From Halobellus rarus (GTDB taxonomy: Archaea > Halobacteriota > Halobacteria > Halobacteriales > Haloferacaceae): DNA of 64,000 bases. This document shows positions 46,132 through 56,320 of the stretch, in pieces. Each line of letters opens with the position of its first letter. The first letter of the stretch is position 1. Under the pieces are notes generated by a model. That model ran no database searches. It was given only the letters and a program-made list of their open reading frames with translations, and was not told where the DNA came from. The translations under genes were made by a program, and so were the position numbers. The stretch covers positions 1 to 64,000 of the forward strand of contig NZ_JANHDI010000006.1 of the NCBI RefSeq assembly GCF_024494595.1, written 5' to 3'.

Positions 46132-46785
46132 ATGAACGTCCAACAGTTCAAATCCGAGCACGTACCCACGACGTCCGACGAATCGTTCCAACTGGAGAAC
46201 AGCTATACCCTCGACGTGGCAGTCGACGGATCGGTGACGGCGAAGGCCGGGTCGATGATCGCGTACACCGGCGATCTGTCGTTCACCGGACGGTCCTCTG
46301 CAGAGGGCGGGATCACCGGCTTCATCAAGGAGGCGGCGACCGGCGAAGGGACGCCCGTGATGGAAGTCGAGGGCAGTGGACACGTGTACCTCGCCGATCA
46401 CCAGAAGAAGGTCCAGGTGCTCGAACTCGCTGCCGAGGACTCGATCACGGTCAACGGCGAGGACATTTTGGCCTTCGAATCGGACGTCTCCTACGAGATC
46501 AGTACGATCGACAGCCTCGCGGGCTCGTTCGCGGGCGGGTTCACGAACGTCTTCCTGCAGGGTCCCGGCTACGTGGCGCTCACCACCCACGGGGACCCGC
46601 TCGTGTTGGAACCGCCGGTGGCGACCGACCCGAGCGCGACCGTCGCCTGGAGCGGAACGAGTCCGAACGTCAGCGTGAACCGGAGCCTCTCGGATATGGT
46701 CGGCCAGGAGTCGGGCGAGCGCTACCAGATGGACTTCGAGGGAACGGAGGGCTTCGTCGTCGTGCAACCCTACGAGGAACTGTAG
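46132..46785 (+). CDS. AIM24 family protein (TIGR00266)
   Basis: This 217-residue beta-rich protein belongs to the AIM24/DUF124 family: the repeats NSYTLDVAVDGSVTAKAGSMIAYTGDLSF, GHVYLADHQKKVQVLEL and NVFLQGPGYVALTTHG are characteristic. The family has a double-psi-like beta fold and no established enzyme activity. Start: the ATG at 46132. It is divergent from parA, with the iteron field between. Confidence 0.88.
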   Translation: MNVQQFKSEHVPTTSDESFQLENSYTLDVAVDGSVTAKAGSMIAYTGDLSFTGRSSAEGGITGFIKEAATGEGTPVMEVEGSGHVYLADHQKKVQVLELAAEDSITVNGEDILAFESDVSYEISTIDSLAGSFAGGFTNVFLQGPGYVALTTHGDPLVLEPPVATDPSATVAWSGTSPNVSVNRSLSDMVGQESGERYQMDFEGTEGFVVVQPYEEL

Positions 46786-46845
46786 CACGGTACGACGACC
46801 GGTCGCCCCCGTACCCGATACGGAGAGTTATGAGGGGATTTCACC

Positions 46846-47580
46846 TCATCCCTCTTCCTCGTTGAGAGTGGATTCGCGTTGCACGACAAAAACGGGGCCG
46901 AGGAACCGGTCGGCAACCTGATCGGCAGGCATACCGAAGACGAACGTCGATAACGACGGATCAGTTTCACCCATAACGACGGTATCGAACGTGTCGGCCG
47001 TCTCGATGATCGCATCGAGTGCTTCCTGATCACGGTCGATACGCGTCTCGATTCTCGAGGCGTCTATGCCCTGCTCCTCCAGCCGATTCACCATCCCCTC
47101 CAGGAGTGTCCCGACGTCCTCGTCCGTCTCGTCCGGCCCGGCGACGTGGTACAGCGTCACCGACGCGTCCGTCTCCCCGAACAGACCTGCGACGACGCGC
47201 GCCAGGCGGTCGACCCCCACGGCACCACGAACGGCGACGAGCACGTCCTCGACCGGCCCGGTGGCGTTCGGAACGAGCACGGCCCTACAGTCGTGCTCGG
47301 TCGTCATCCGGTCGATCGTCTTCTGGCCGTCGTGGGTGAACACGAGTCGCCGCTCGACGGTGGCGCCCGCCGCCTCGAATATCGTCTCGTACTCGTCGAG
47401 CCGCTCCCCGGCTCGGTCCTCGAACTGCATCTGCGCCTGTCCGGGCGCCGTCTGCTCCGGGATGACGTGATATCCCAACAGGACGACGTGGGCGTGCGCG
47501 AGGAGTTCGGGAACCCCCTCGGGGACCGATTCGCCTTCGAGCACGCGAATCGGGACGAGTATCGATGGTCGGTCCGTCAT
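46846..47580 (-). CDS. Universal stress protein (two Usp-like modules)
   Basis: This 244-residue protein starts at the ATG at 47580 (MTDRPSILVPIRVLEGESVPEG). It has a first Usp-like unit to about residue 130, containing VFTHDGQKTIDRMTTEHDCRAVLVPN, and a second unit from GAVGVDRLARVVAGLFGETDASVTLYHVAG to VFGMPADQVADRFLGPVFVVQ. It begins two bases after the stop of an APC permease gene, so they are co-translated; in some haloarchaea such domains are fused to the permease. A close paralogue is at 53.2 kb. Confidence 0.88.
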   Translation of the reverse strand: MTDRPSILVPIRVLEGESVPEGVPELLAHAHVVLLGYHVIPEQTAPGQAQMQFEDRAGERLDEYETIFEAAGATVERRLVFTHDGQKTIDRMTTEHDCRAVLVPNATGPVEDVLVAVRGAVGVDRLARVVAGLFGETDASVTLYHVAGPDETDEDVGTLLEGMVNRLEEQGIDASRIETRIDRDQEALDAIIETADTFDTVVMGETDPSLSTFVFGMPADQVADRFLGPVFVVQRESTLNEEEG

Positions 47581-47582
47581 GG

Positions 47583-49013
47583 TTAGATATCCCCCTTGAG
47601 TGTGACGTCCCCAGCGTAATAACGGTACCACAGGTACGACACGAGCATGACCAGGATGCCGATCCCTATCGACGCGGGCTGCATGAAGGCGATCAGTCCG
47701 AAGCTCGCCAGCGCACCCACGGCTGGAACCACTGGATAGCCCGGGACCCGGTAACTGGGCGAGTACCACTCCGGATTCCGCCGCCGCAACACGATCAGGG
47801 CGACGCACATCAGCCCGTACATGATCAGGTGGAGGAACGAGGCGACCTCCGCGAGCAGTTCGACCTGGCCGGTCGCGACGAGAACCAGAATCGGGCCACC
47901 GGCGGCGAGGAGCGCGACGTGTGGCGTGCCGTACCTGAGGTTCACCTCGCTCGCTTTCCGTGGGAGCAGGGCGTCGCGGCTCAGAGCGTACACCGCCCGC
48001 GAGGCGCTGAGAATCGACGCGTTCGCACTCGAGAAGGTCGCCAACAGCCCGGCACCCAGGATCGCGACCGCGCCGGGTAGCCCGAGGAAGTCCCGGGCCA
48101 CTTCCACCATCGCCGTCTCCCCGAACTGTCCCAACCGGTCGGCACCGAAGGCGCTGGTCGCGACGAAGATCGTCACGACGTAAAAGACGGTGACGATCAG
48201 GACCGACCCGACCATCGCCAGCGGGAGGTTCCGTCCCGGCTGTTTGATCTCGCCGGCAACGGTCGCGACCTGGGCGAACCCCAGATACGACGTGAACACG
48301 AGCGCCGCGGTCGTCAACACCGGAAAGTAGCCCCTGGAAAAGAACTGCTCCGGAACGGATCCCCCACCGAACACGCCCACGGCGTCGAGGACGCCGTACG
48401 AGAGAAAGCCCGTGAGCACCACGAGGAGAACCCCCACCACCACGTTCTGGATCTTCGCGGTGTTCTCGGTGCCGCCGATACTCAATGCCGTCAGTGCGGC
48501 GCCGAACAACAGTCCGATCCCGATGACGGGACTGAACGGGAGCGCGACACCGAGTTCGGCGAAGACGGCGCTCGCGTAGTGGCCGAGCCCGACGAGATAG
48601 AACGCGGAGGCGAACATTAGGCCCAGCCACAGCCCCAGGCCGACGATCGCCCCGTAGGCCGTCCCCATTCCCCGCGAGATGAAGTAGTAGCCGCCCCCGC
48701 TCCGGGGCATCGCCGTGGCGAGTTCGGAGGTCGGCAGCGCCACGAGCAACGCGATCAGTCCCCCGATTGCAAACGAAAGGGTGGCAGCCAGCCCCGCGTT
48801 ATCCGCCGCCAGTCCCGGGAAGACGAAGATCCCCGCCCCGATCATCGTCCCGATCCCGATCGCCAGCCCGCCGACCAGCCCGATGGTCCGTTCGAGCTCG
48901 ACGTCGTCGTCGTGGACGGTTGTGTCGTCAGTGACGGCTTCTGGCTCCTCGACGGGTGTCTCGCCGGCAACGTTTTGACCCCCTGGCTCGACGTCGACGG
49001 GCCGTTCGGTCAT
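47583..49013 (-). CDS. APC family amino acid permease
   Basis: This 476-residue protein has twelve helices. The first shows the APC hallmark [24 protein letters not shown]; later parts include [25 protein letters not shown] and [25 protein letters not shown]. It should import amino acids or related cations by cation symport or exchange. The acidic N-terminus of about 40 residues is cytoplasmic. It is the first gene of an operon with the stress protein, which probably acts as its regulatory subunit. Confidence 0.92.
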   Translation of the reverse strand: MTERPVDVEPGGQNVAGETPVEEPEAVTDDTTVHDDDVELERTIGLVGGLAIGIGTMIGAGIFVFPGLAADNAGLAATLSFAIGGLIALLVALPTSELATAMPRSGGGYYFISRGMGTAYGAIVGLGLWLGLMFASAFYLVGLGHYASAVFAELGVALPFSPVIGIGLLFGAALTALSIGGTENTAKIQNVVVGVLLVVLTGFLSYGVLDAVGVFGGGSVPEQFFSRGYFPVLTTAALVFTSYLGFAQVATVAGEIKQPGRNLPLAMVGSVLIVTVFYVVTIFVATSAFGADRLGQFGETAMVEVARDFLGLPGAVAILGAGLLATFSSANASILSASRAVYALSRDALLPRKASEVNLRYGTPHVALLAAGGPILVLVATGQVELLAEVASFLHLIMYGLMCVALIVLRRRNPEWYSPSYRVPGYPVVPAVGALASFGLIAFMQPASIGIGILVMLVSYLWYRYYAGDVTLKGDI

Positions 49014-49329
49014 ACGACAAGGGTAGTTTCAGCTGTCAAATAAAACCGCCGACCGGTTTCACGGCCTCCTTTACGGGCGAGACAGCTCGAACCCCCAATC
49101 AATCACCCGATCGGCGAGGAGGACATCGAGGAACTGATCGCCGAGAGCCTGTTCGATCCGGCGGCGACGAGCCGAATCGTCATTCTCTGGATCCTCACGC
49201 CGTCGCTCTCGGTCGTCGGCTCGTACCTCCTCTCCGGCCTCCTGCTGTGAGCCGACCTCCCGACCGGTTCTCCACGTGAGCTGGAGAACTCCCGGACGCC
49301 CGGCCCATCGTCAGCCGGCCGAAGACCAG
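49014..49329. other. Gap holding a decayed permease end
   Basis: These 316 bases lie between divergent-to-convergent genes. The first 60 bases hold the APC promoter. The remainder contains the PiT-like remnant described separately and then a short spacer to the K+ channel stop. Confidence 0.5.
49083..49250 (+). pseudogene. C-terminal remnant of a PiT-type phosphate permease
   Basis: From about 49104 the frame reads HPIGEEDIEELIAESLFDPA, then ATSRIVILWILTPSLSVVGS and YLLSGLLL to a TGA at 49248-49250. A charged linker, then one helix starting with W-I-L-T-P-S, is the typical end of haloarchaeal PiT phosphate permeases. There is no start codon and no upstream part of the gene, so it is a deletion remnant. 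Confidence 0.6.
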
Positions 49330-50955
49330 TTACACGAACTCGGCCTGGAACCGGGTGATGTTTTCGTCGGTCCCGGCGACCACGAGTTCGTCCCCGGATT
49401 CAACCACGAACGAGGCCTCGGGATTGGTGATCACGCTCCCGTTCCGTTCGGCGGCGACGACGGTACATCCGGTCCGGTTACGGATGTCCGCGTCAGCGAG
49501 CGATTCGCCAGCAGCACCCGGAGCCGTCGTCCGGATGAGTCTCAGCTGCGTCCCGGTGGAGAGGATCTCCTCACCGAGCACGATCGACGCGAGCATCCGC
49601 CCGCTCACGGCCGCGAACGACAGCACGTAGTCCGCGCCGGCGCGATACAGCTTCGACACGCTTTCGTGCTCGTTCGCTCGGGCGATGATCTCAATCCCGG
49701 GATTTAGTTCACGAATCGCAAACGTCGCGAAGATCGCCGTCGTATCGTCCGGCAACGCGAGCACGACGGTACCGGCGTCCGTGATTCCCGCCTCGCGGAG
49801 GACGTCTCGGTCCGTCGCATCGCCGACCACGTCGATGGACGGGCGGTCCGCGAGGTCGATGGTCGTGTACGCGACCCCGGCACTGGTGAGTGCGCTCGTG
49901 ACGGCCCGTCCGACGATACCCGTCCCCGCGACGACGACGTCTCCCCGCCGGTGACGTCCCTCCGAAAGGGTCATCTCCTTCAGTCGGTCGAGTTCCACCT
50001 CTCTGCCGGTCGCAACGAGAACACTTCGGGCATCGAACCGGGCATCCGGTGGGGGTGGACTCTGGAAATCCCCCCGGATCCACACCCCAATGATAGCTGC
50101 TCCCGTCCGTTCGAAGACGCCGCTGTCCGCGATGGTCTGGCCGATCAGTTCGCTCCCGTTCTGGAGGGGGAACTCCGCGATGTCGAAGCCCTCGTCGATC
50201 TCGACGGCCTCGGTGGCCTCCGGATCGAATGTGCCGACGGCTTTGCTCGCGAGTTGCCCCCCCATAATTCGCCTGGGCGAGAGCACGTGGTCGGCCCCCG
50301 CGTACCGGTGATAGTCCGCGGTGGTCGGGTCCTCGGTCAGGCTGATCGTCCGTACGTCAGGATTGGCCTCCAGCGCGGAGAGGAGGACGCTCGGGTTCGT
50401 CTCGTCGTCGACGTTCGCGATCAGCGCGTCGGCGTGCTCCAGCCGGGCCGAGCGGAGTGTCGCGTCTGACTCGGGGTCTCCGAAGATCACGGTGTAACCC
50501 GAGGTGTACAGGTCGTTCGCGACTTCCCGGTCGTCCTCGATGATGACGTACTCGACGCCTCGCTCGGTGAGTTCGTCGATGAGGACCTCTTCACGAGGCC
50601 CGTAGTTACAGAGCACGACGTGATCATCGATCCCACGAACCGACGAGGGGGCGTTGGATCGGAACGCGTCCTCGAAGAGGGGCACGACGAGTACCGGGAG
50701 CGCAGCGAAGATGAGCACGAGCCCCGAGAGAGCCATCAGAGAGACGAGGTAGTTCATCTGGGGGCTCGACCAGGGGGCGTCCCCCCCGTAGCCCACAGTG
50801 GTGACCGTCTGGACGACGACTTCGATCGATCGATACAGCGGCTGCGGCCGCCCCTCCCACGTGGCCATCCCGTAGTTGTAGAGGACCACGAACCCGGAGA
50901 GCACGCTGACGACGATAACGAGGTAATAGATACTGAGACGTGTTCGCCGGTTCAT
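49330..50955 (-). CDS. Potassium channel with two RCK (TrkA_N/TrkA_C) units
   Basis: This 541-residue protein starts at the ATG at 50955 (MNRRTRLSIYYL); an alternative start is at 50967. Two membrane helices enclose the filter TVGYGGD at residues 53-59. The first TrkA_N domain begins DDHVVLCNYGPREEVLID and the second RRGDVVVAGTGIVGRAVTSAL. Each is followed by a TrkA_C module, the last ending ESGDELVVAGTDENITRFQAEFV. TrkA_C (RCK_C) domains bind small ligands, in several organisms cyclic di-AMP. It mediates gated K+ flux and fits the neighbouring stress genes. Confidence 0.9.
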   Translation of the reverse strand: MNRRTRLSIYYLVIVVSVLSGFVVLYNYGMATWEGRPQPLYRSIEVVVQTVTTVGYGGDAPWSSPQMNYLVSLMALSGLVLIFAALPVLVVPLFEDAFRSNAPSSVRGIDDHVVLCNYGPREEVLIDELTERGVEYVIIEDDREVANDLYTSGYTVIFGDPESDATLRSARLEHADALIANVDDETNPSVLLSALEANPDVRTISLTEDPTTADYHRYAGADHVLSPRRIMGGQLASKAVGTFDPEATEAVEIDEGFDIAEFPLQNGSELIGQTIADSGVFERTGAAIIGVWIRGDFQSPPPPDARFDARSVLVATGREVELDRLKEMTLSEGRHRRGDVVVAGTGIVGRAVTSALTSAGVAYTTIDLADRPSIDVVGDATDRDVLREAGITDAGTVVLALPDDTTAIFATFAIRELNPGIEIIARANEHESVSKLYRAGADYVLSFAAVSGRMLASIVLGEEILSTGTQLRLIRTTAPGAAGESLADADIRNRTGCTVVAAERNGSVITNPEASFVVESGDELVVAGTDENITRFQAEFV

Positions 50956-51251
50956 ACTAACCAGCATTAGGTGTCAAAACCATAATATTCACTCCAGAGT
51001 GACGAGTCCTCGGATAGCGCCAGACACCGGCAGAGATCACACCGGTCGCGGAACCAGTGAGAGATTTCGGTCGAGAGGGGCACCCTTACCCGTGGACTGC
51101 TAAACTCGGGATCGCCCGCTCGGAATTAATGAGTACCTGATATCTCTCCCAACGTGTGGGATATAGCGCGCGGGTGCAGCAGAAACAATACAACCCGTAA
51201 ATCCGAACGAGCGACCTGCCGTTTTATTCAGCTCACGTCCGTACTCATCGT

Positions 51252-51671
51252 ATGATCTCACGAATTCTCGTACCGATGGACGACTCGGAGATGGCTCAGC
51301 GAGCGCTCGAGTACGCCCTCGAGAACCATCCTGACGCGGAGATCACCGTCTTGCACGTCGTGGGCGGACCGTCACCGTGGGGGGGCGAAGCCACGGGACT
51401 CGCTCTCGAGGTGGATCTCGAAGGGGCCGCCGAGGAGCGCGCGAAGGAGGTCTCCGATGGTGCCCGGGAACTCGCTGCCGAGTACGATGTCGACATCACC
51501 ACCGAGGTTCAACTGGGGCATCCGGCCCGGGCGATTTTGAACCGGGCCGATGACTTCGATGCGATCGTAATCGGAAGCCACGGCGGCTCGTTGGCCGATC
51601 GGCTGGTCGTCGGGAACGTCGCCCAGAAAGTGTTCCGCCGGTCGCCCATTCCCGTAATCGTTGCTCGGTGA
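51252..51671 (+). CDS. UspA family universal stress protein
   Basis: This 139-residue single-domain Usp starts MISRILVPMDDSEMAQRALEYAL and ends VIGSHGGSLADRLVVGNVAQKVFRRSPIPVIVAR, matching the ATP-binding type (GxxG-x9-G), although Asn replaces the last Ser/Thr. It is a cytoplasmic dimer with a role in stress survival. A TTTTATTC element at about 51222-51229 is placed for a leaderless mRNA. It stands alone between the K+ channel and the DHH phosphodiesterase gene. Confidence 0.92.
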   Translation: MISRILVPMDDSEMAQRALEYALENHPDAEITVLHVVGGPSPWGGEATGLALEVDLEGAAEERAKEVSDGARELAAEYDVDITTEVQLGHPARAILNRADDFDAIVIGSHGGSLADRLVVGNVAQKVFRRSPIPVIVAR

Positions 51672-51856
51672 GTGGCTTTCACTGACAACGCTGGAAAGAC
51701 GGGACCGGACACAGCTAACGGTGTATGAGTGGCAGTATTACACCATCTGCTCTAACTCGATCCAACTCTGTAGACCGTCCCGTATGAATGACATACGTAT
51801 CAGCTGCGCTTACATATCCTGTACTGTAACTGTATAGAGATCGTAGATGTGGGGAG

Positions 51857-52876
51857 ATGAGCCACGCACAACAACTTCACCAACTTCTCGGGGAGGGCAG
51901 CAAGATCAACATCGTCTGCCACAATAACCCAGACCCGGACTGCCTCGCGAGCGCACTCGCATTGGGCCGGATCGCGGCTGCGGCTGGGATCGACGAACAG
52001 CAGATCCTCTACAGCGGCGATATCTCCCACCAGCAGAACCGGGCATTCGTCAATCTCCTCGATATCGACCTCCGACCGTTCGAACCCACGGTCGTCCAGA
52101 ACCGCCAACCGGACTCGTTACTCGCATTCGTCGATCACTCCACCCCGGGCGAGAACAACACGGTTCCCCCGGAGACGAACGTAGATATCGTGATCGACCA
52201 TCATCCCGCCGAGGAGATTGACGCCCGGTTCGTCGATCATCGTGAGGAGCTGGGTGCCGCTGCGACGATTCTTACGGAGTACGTGCGCGCTCTCGACGTC
52301 GATCTGGACGCGGATCTTGCGACGGCACTCCTGTTCGCCATCCGTTCGGATACTCTCGACTTTCTCCGCGGAGCGACCAACGAGGAGTATGATGCGGCTG
52401 GGTACCTTCACGAGTACGCGGATCAAGAGATGATCCGGCAACTGTCAACCCCGTCAGTTTCTGGGGGGACTCTTGACGCCATCTCCACCGCGATCGACAA
52501 TCGACGAATAAACGGCGCGGTACTCGTCTCTCACGTCGGTCGGACGACCGAGCGAGATGCGCTTCCCCAAGCCGTCGATTATCTTGTGAGATTAGAGGGC
52601 GTTCAAACCGCCATCGTCTTCGGACTCGTCAACGACGCTATTCACCTCAGCGCTCGGTCACCAGACGCGCGGGTGAACGTCGGTAATATACTGAACGAGG
52701 CGTTCGACGATGTCGGGAGTGGCGGTGGTCATCACGACGTCGCGGGCGGTGAAATCCCGCTCGGTATCTTTGCTGACTACACGTCCGACGACGCCCAGTT
52801 GCTCGATATGATCGAACAGATCATCACCGCACGCCTTTTCGCGGAACTCAATCTCTCCGAAGAGGCAGCGGAGTAA
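51857..52876 (+). CDS. DHH-DHHA1 phosphoesterase (NrnA-like)
   Basis: This 339-residue protein has the DHH motifs in order: HNNPDPDCLASALAL at 22-36, a second Asp in AFVDHSTPG and DHHPAEEIDARFVDHR. The DHHA1 domain carries GSGGGHHDVAGG near the end. The family hydrolyses nanoRNA, pAp or cyclic di-AMP products with Mn2+. Without GGDEF or membrane domains it resembles NrnA or a stand-alone c-di-AMP/pApA phosphodiesterase. Start: the ATG at 51857, behind a GGGGAG. The next gene is a Usp on the opposite strand. Confidence 0.9.
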   Translation: MSHAQQLHQLLGEGSKINIVCHNNPDPDCLASALALGRIAAAAGIDEQQILYSGDISHQQNRAFVNLLDIDLRPFEPTVVQNRQPDSLLAFVDHSTPGENNTVPPETNVDIVIDHHPAEEIDARFVDHREELGAAATILTEYVRALDVDLDADLATALLFAIRSDTLDFLRGATNEEYDAAGYLHEYADQEMIRQLSTPSVSGGTLDAISTAIDNRRINGAVLVSHVGRTTERDALPQAVDYLVRLEGVQTAIVFGLVNDAIHLSARSPDARVNVGNILNEAFDDVGSGGGHHDVAGGEIPLGIFADYTSDDAQLLDMIEQIITARLFAELNLSEEAAE

Positions 52877-53151
52877 CACGTACCACCACGCGTCCCGGCA
52901 CGGGTGTTATCGTGGTCGGTGACACGCTGCTGACTCTATGTCTGTATGCGGGATACCTCGCTGAATGCTCTGTATCGGTCACCGCGCTTCTGACAGGGTT
53001 TGATGACCTGATCCGGCTACTGCTGCACGCACCGCGCGAATGCAGTACGAACTGCGGGCAGCTATCACGAGAGGCGGTAGATGCAGAAGAACAAGGTACT
53101 GCGCGGCTACTCGGCCTCCCACGCTCTTTCACGCGCGGTTTGCCGGAGCAC

Positions 53152-53895
53152 TCACTCGGTGTCAGTCTCCTCGGCATCGTCCAGTTCCCCGTGCTGGATC
53201 ACGAACACCGGGCCCAGGAACTGCTTGGCGACCTGGTCTGCGGTCATCCCGAACAGGAAGGTCGTCACTGATGGGTCGGATTCCCCCATCACGACCGCGT
53301 CGTAGTTGTCGGAAGTATCGACGATCATCTCTTGCGGAGAGCCCTCCCGCGAGATTTGGATATCGATCGCGTCCGAGGAGACCCCATCCTCTGAGAGCCG
53401 AGTCGCAACCCCGTCGAGCAGCGTCTCCATGTCCGCGTCAGTTTCGTCCTCGCCAGCGACGTGATAGAGTGTCACGTCGACGTCGACCGTCGCGAACAGC
53501 CCCGCAACCAAGCGAGCAAACCGGTCGACGCCGATGACCCCGCGGATCGCGACGAGTACGTTCTCCACCGGTCTCGTCGCGTTTGGAATCAGTACCGCGA
53601 GGCAGTCACGCTCGTCTGTCACCCGATCGATCGTCGTCTGCCCGTCGTGAGTGAACACGAGCTGGGATTCGACCGTCGCCCCCGCGTGTTCGAGTATCGC
53701 CGAGAAATCGTCGAGACGGCGGTTGGCCTGATCTTCGAACTGATATCGCGCCTGATCGGTCGCGGTCTGGTCCGGCACGACGTGGTAGCCAAGCAGGACG
53801 ACGTGTGCGTTCGTAAGGAGTTCGGGAATACCCTCCGGAATTGATTCCCCCTCGAGAACACGTAACGGGACTAAGATGCTAGGTTTGTCGGGCAT
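53152..53895 (-). CDS. Universal stress protein, paralogue of the one at 46.8 kb
   Basis: This 247-residue protein starts at the ATG at 53895 (MPDKPSILVPLRVLEGESIPEG). Its sequence runs parallel to the 244-residue stress protein at 46846-47580 over its full length, sharing for example AGATVE, LVFTHDGQ and LGPVFVIQ. There is no permease next to this copy; the nearest transporter is the DASS gene upstream on the same strand. It probably arose by duplication and supplies a regulatory Usp in trans. Confidence 0.88.
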   Translation of the reverse strand: MPDKPSILVPLRVLEGESIPEGIPELLTNAHVVLLGYHVVPDQTATDQARYQFEDQANRRLDDFSAILEHAGATVESQLVFTHDGQTTIDRVTDERDCLAVLIPNATRPVENVLVAIRGVIGVDRFARLVAGLFATVDVDVTLYHVAGEDETDADMETLLDGVATRLSEDGVSSDAIDIQISREGSPQEMIVDTSDNYDAVVMGESDPSVTTFLFGMTADQVAKQFLGPVFVIQHGELDDAEETDTE

Positions 53896-54316
53896 TGTCT
53901 GAACTTCCAGTCGAGTCTGAACTGGCTGGTCGAAAATCGATTCGCGCTGACAATAAAGCCAGTGCATAACCGTCTAGTACGGGTATTCAGACGAGCGTAA
54001 TCCGGGTCTGAAACCTTCTATGTAGTCGGTTGGAGGTACACTGTGCAGGTAAACGCTCGACAGGAATCGAGGTGCCTCTTCAACTGTGCGAGATCCCCGA
54101 GGAGGCTCGCCGGCTACCCATCAGAATGACGACACACCTTTTCAACCCGGTCGGCATCGCCATATGTTTCACCGGTCTGTTCGCCTGGTTGAGCGAGTCG
54201 GAGCCGACTCCGTGTCGACGTCGATACTCCTCGGCGCGTGTGCACCGGGCATCCATCGCCGGCGCAGACAACGCAGATACTGTCTCGACGCCTTTTGGCT
54301 CCCGGATCCGTCGGCA
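53896..54316. other. Gap between the stress protein and DASS transporter genes
   Basis: These 421 bases contain no gene I can support. Short frames on both strands have no domain features. The stress protein promoter should lie near 53900-53980. Confidence 0.35.
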
Positions 54317-56320
54317 CTACAGTCCCCAGAAGTACGCGATGCCAGCCGTCGTGACGACGGTCAGGATGAGTTGGAGCGGCGCGCCGACGCGCGCGAAGTC
54401 GGTGAACTTGTACCCGCCTGGGCCGTAGACCATGAGGTTCGTCTGGTAGCCGACAGGGGTCAGTAGCGGCGTGCTGGCCGCGAAGGTCACGGCCATTGCG
54501 AACGCGAAGGGGTTGGCGCCGAGTTGGCTCGCGACTCCGACTCCGATCGGTAACATCAACACGACGCTGGCGGAGTTGCTGACCATCTCCGTGATGATCG
54601 CGGTGCCGAGGTAGAACAGCCCCAGGACCGCGATCACCGGAAGGAGGACGCTGACGGAAACGATGAGGTCGGCGATGAGGTCCGCCGTGCCCGAGGCCTC
54701 GACTGCGATGCCGAGCGGGATGACCCCCGCCACCATAAAGATCACTTCCCAGTCGATGGCTTCGTATGCGTCCTCGGGCGTGAGGATGCCCGTGAAGAAC
54801 ATCGCCGCGACGCCCGTTAGCGCACTCACCATGAGCGTGAGGACGTCGAGTGCCGCGAGTCCGAGGGCGCCGGCGAGGATCCCCAGCGCGATGGGAATCT
54901 TCGATCGGTCGAACTCCTCCCACCTGTCCTCGCCCGCGATGGCGACGTTCGTGTCCCGCGCGATGCGATCGAGCACTTGGTCGGACGCCTGGACGAGGAT
55001 GACGTCGCCGGCCTGCAACCGCACCTCCCGGAGGCGCTGGCGGATCACCTCGTCGCCGCGCCGGAGCGCCAGGACTGTCACGTCGTAGTCGCGCTCGAAG
55101 TCTGTGACACCGCTGCGCCGACTCGACCAGGGCCCTGGCAATAGCACGACTTCGGTAAGCTCGATCTCCTCGTCGGAGGTCTCCTCCGTCTCGTCGCCGT
55201 CCTCCTCCGTGTCTTCGCTCGACGCCTCGTCCTCGGCGGGAGAGCCACTGTGCTCTGTGTCAAGCGACTCCCAGCCGTGACGCTGTGGTGAGAAGCCGGG
55301 CGGGAGGGGCGCATCGTCCTCTGTGGCCGCCTCCATGACCTCTGGTAACAGCTGCAGGTGACCCTGCTCGATGACCTCCTGGAGGGTTTCCTGGTCGGCC
55401 CTGACGGAGAGGACGTCGCCGGCCTGGATACGTTCCGAGCCGAGTCCGTGAGCGAGCGTCCGGTTGCCGCGAACGATCTGGAACACGTCGAGATCGAGGT
55501 CCTCCTCGCCCAGTTCCCCGACCCGGGAACCGACGAGCGGCGAGTCCTCCATGACGACGACGTCGGTGAGGTAGTCGGTCATACCGAACGCGTCGGTGGG
55601 CGACCCCGCCGGCTCGATCCGTGCCGGTGTGAGGTATCGACCGACGGTGAGCAGGTACACGATCCCCACGAGCAGGACGATTGCACCCAGGTGCGTGAAC
55701 TCGAGCAGCGCGAACGGCTGTGCGTCGGGACCGCCCACTTGGACCCACACCTCGCTCGCCAGGAGGTTCGTTATCGTCCCGACGACGGTGAGCATACCGC
55801 CGAGCATCGACGCGAACGACAGTGGTATCAGAAGCTTCGAGGGCGACGTCTTCGTCTGTCGAGCGAGGTTCATTATCGCGGGTATCAACACGGCGACGAC
55901 CGAGACGTTGCTGACGACCCCGCCCGGCGGCCCGGAGAGCGTGACCGTGGCGAGCAACTGCCGGAACTCGTTGTCCCCGGCGAACGCGATCAGCTTCCGC
56001 GTGAGGATCTGGATGACGCCGGTCCGTCGGACGCCTTCGCTCAGGACGAACATCGCCAGGACGGTGAGCGTCGCGGGGTTCGAGAACCCCGAGACGGCCT
56101 GCTCCGGCGACACGCCGGTCCACTCGCCGAGGAGGACGAGCGCGACCACCAGGCCGACCGCGGTGGCGTCGATCGGAACCGGCTGGGTGACGAAGAGGAC
56201 GAAGACGACGGCGATGATCACCAGTACAACGGCCACGTCGAGCGAGACCGGCAACTCCACCGGGAGTCCCTGGAGGAGTGTCGGCGTCGCCAGTGCGAGA
56301 GTGTGCAGTCCGTTCGTCAC
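54317..56320 (-). CDS. SLC13/DASS-type transporter with TrkA_C domains
   Basis: This 667-residue protein has two hydrophobic blocks, each of five or six helices, around a central cytoplasmic part with two TrkA_C modules (VVMEDSPLVGSRVGELG and VVLLPGPWSSRRSGV onwards). An acidic stretch, roughly residues 365-395, is rich in Glu, Asp, Ser and Thr. The ends ATVTLSGPPGGVVSNVSVVAV and NSASVVLMLPIGVGVASQLGANPFAFAMAV are family motifs. It likely carries dicarboxylate or sulfate with Na+. The GTG start at 56320 is supported by ATATATAG (56351-56358), about 30 bases upstream. Confidence 0.87.
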   Translation of the reverse strand: MTNGLHTLALATPTLLQGLPVELPVSLDVAVVLVIIAVVFVLFVTQPVPIDATAVGLVVALVLLGEWTGVSPEQAVSGFSNPATLTVLAMFVLSEGVRRTGVIQILTRKLIAFAGDNEFRQLLATVTLSGPPGGVVSNVSVVAVLIPAIMNLARQTKTSPSKLLIPLSFASMLGGMLTVVGTITNLLASEVWVQVGGPDAQPFALLEFTHLGAIVLLVGIVYLLTVGRYLTPARIEPAGSPTDAFGMTDYLTDVVVMEDSPLVGSRVGELGEEDLDLDVFQIVRGNRTLAHGLGSERIQAGDVLSVRADQETLQEVIEQGHLQLLPEVMEAATEDDAPLPPGFSPQRHGWESLDTEHSGSPAEDEASSEDTEEDGDETEETSDEEIELTEVVLLPGPWSSRRSGVTDFERDYDVTVLALRRGDEVIRQRLREVRLQAGDVILVQASDQVLDRIARDTNVAIAGEDRWEEFDRSKIPIALGILAGALGLAALDVLTLMVSALTGVAAMFFTGILTPEDAYEAIDWEVIFMVAGVIPLGIAVEASGTADLIADLIVSVSVLLPVIAVLGLFYLGTAIITEMVSNSASVVLMLPIGVGVASQLGANPFAFAMAVTFAASTPLLTPVGYQTNLMVYGPGGYKFTDFARVGAPLQLILTVVTTAGIAYFWGL

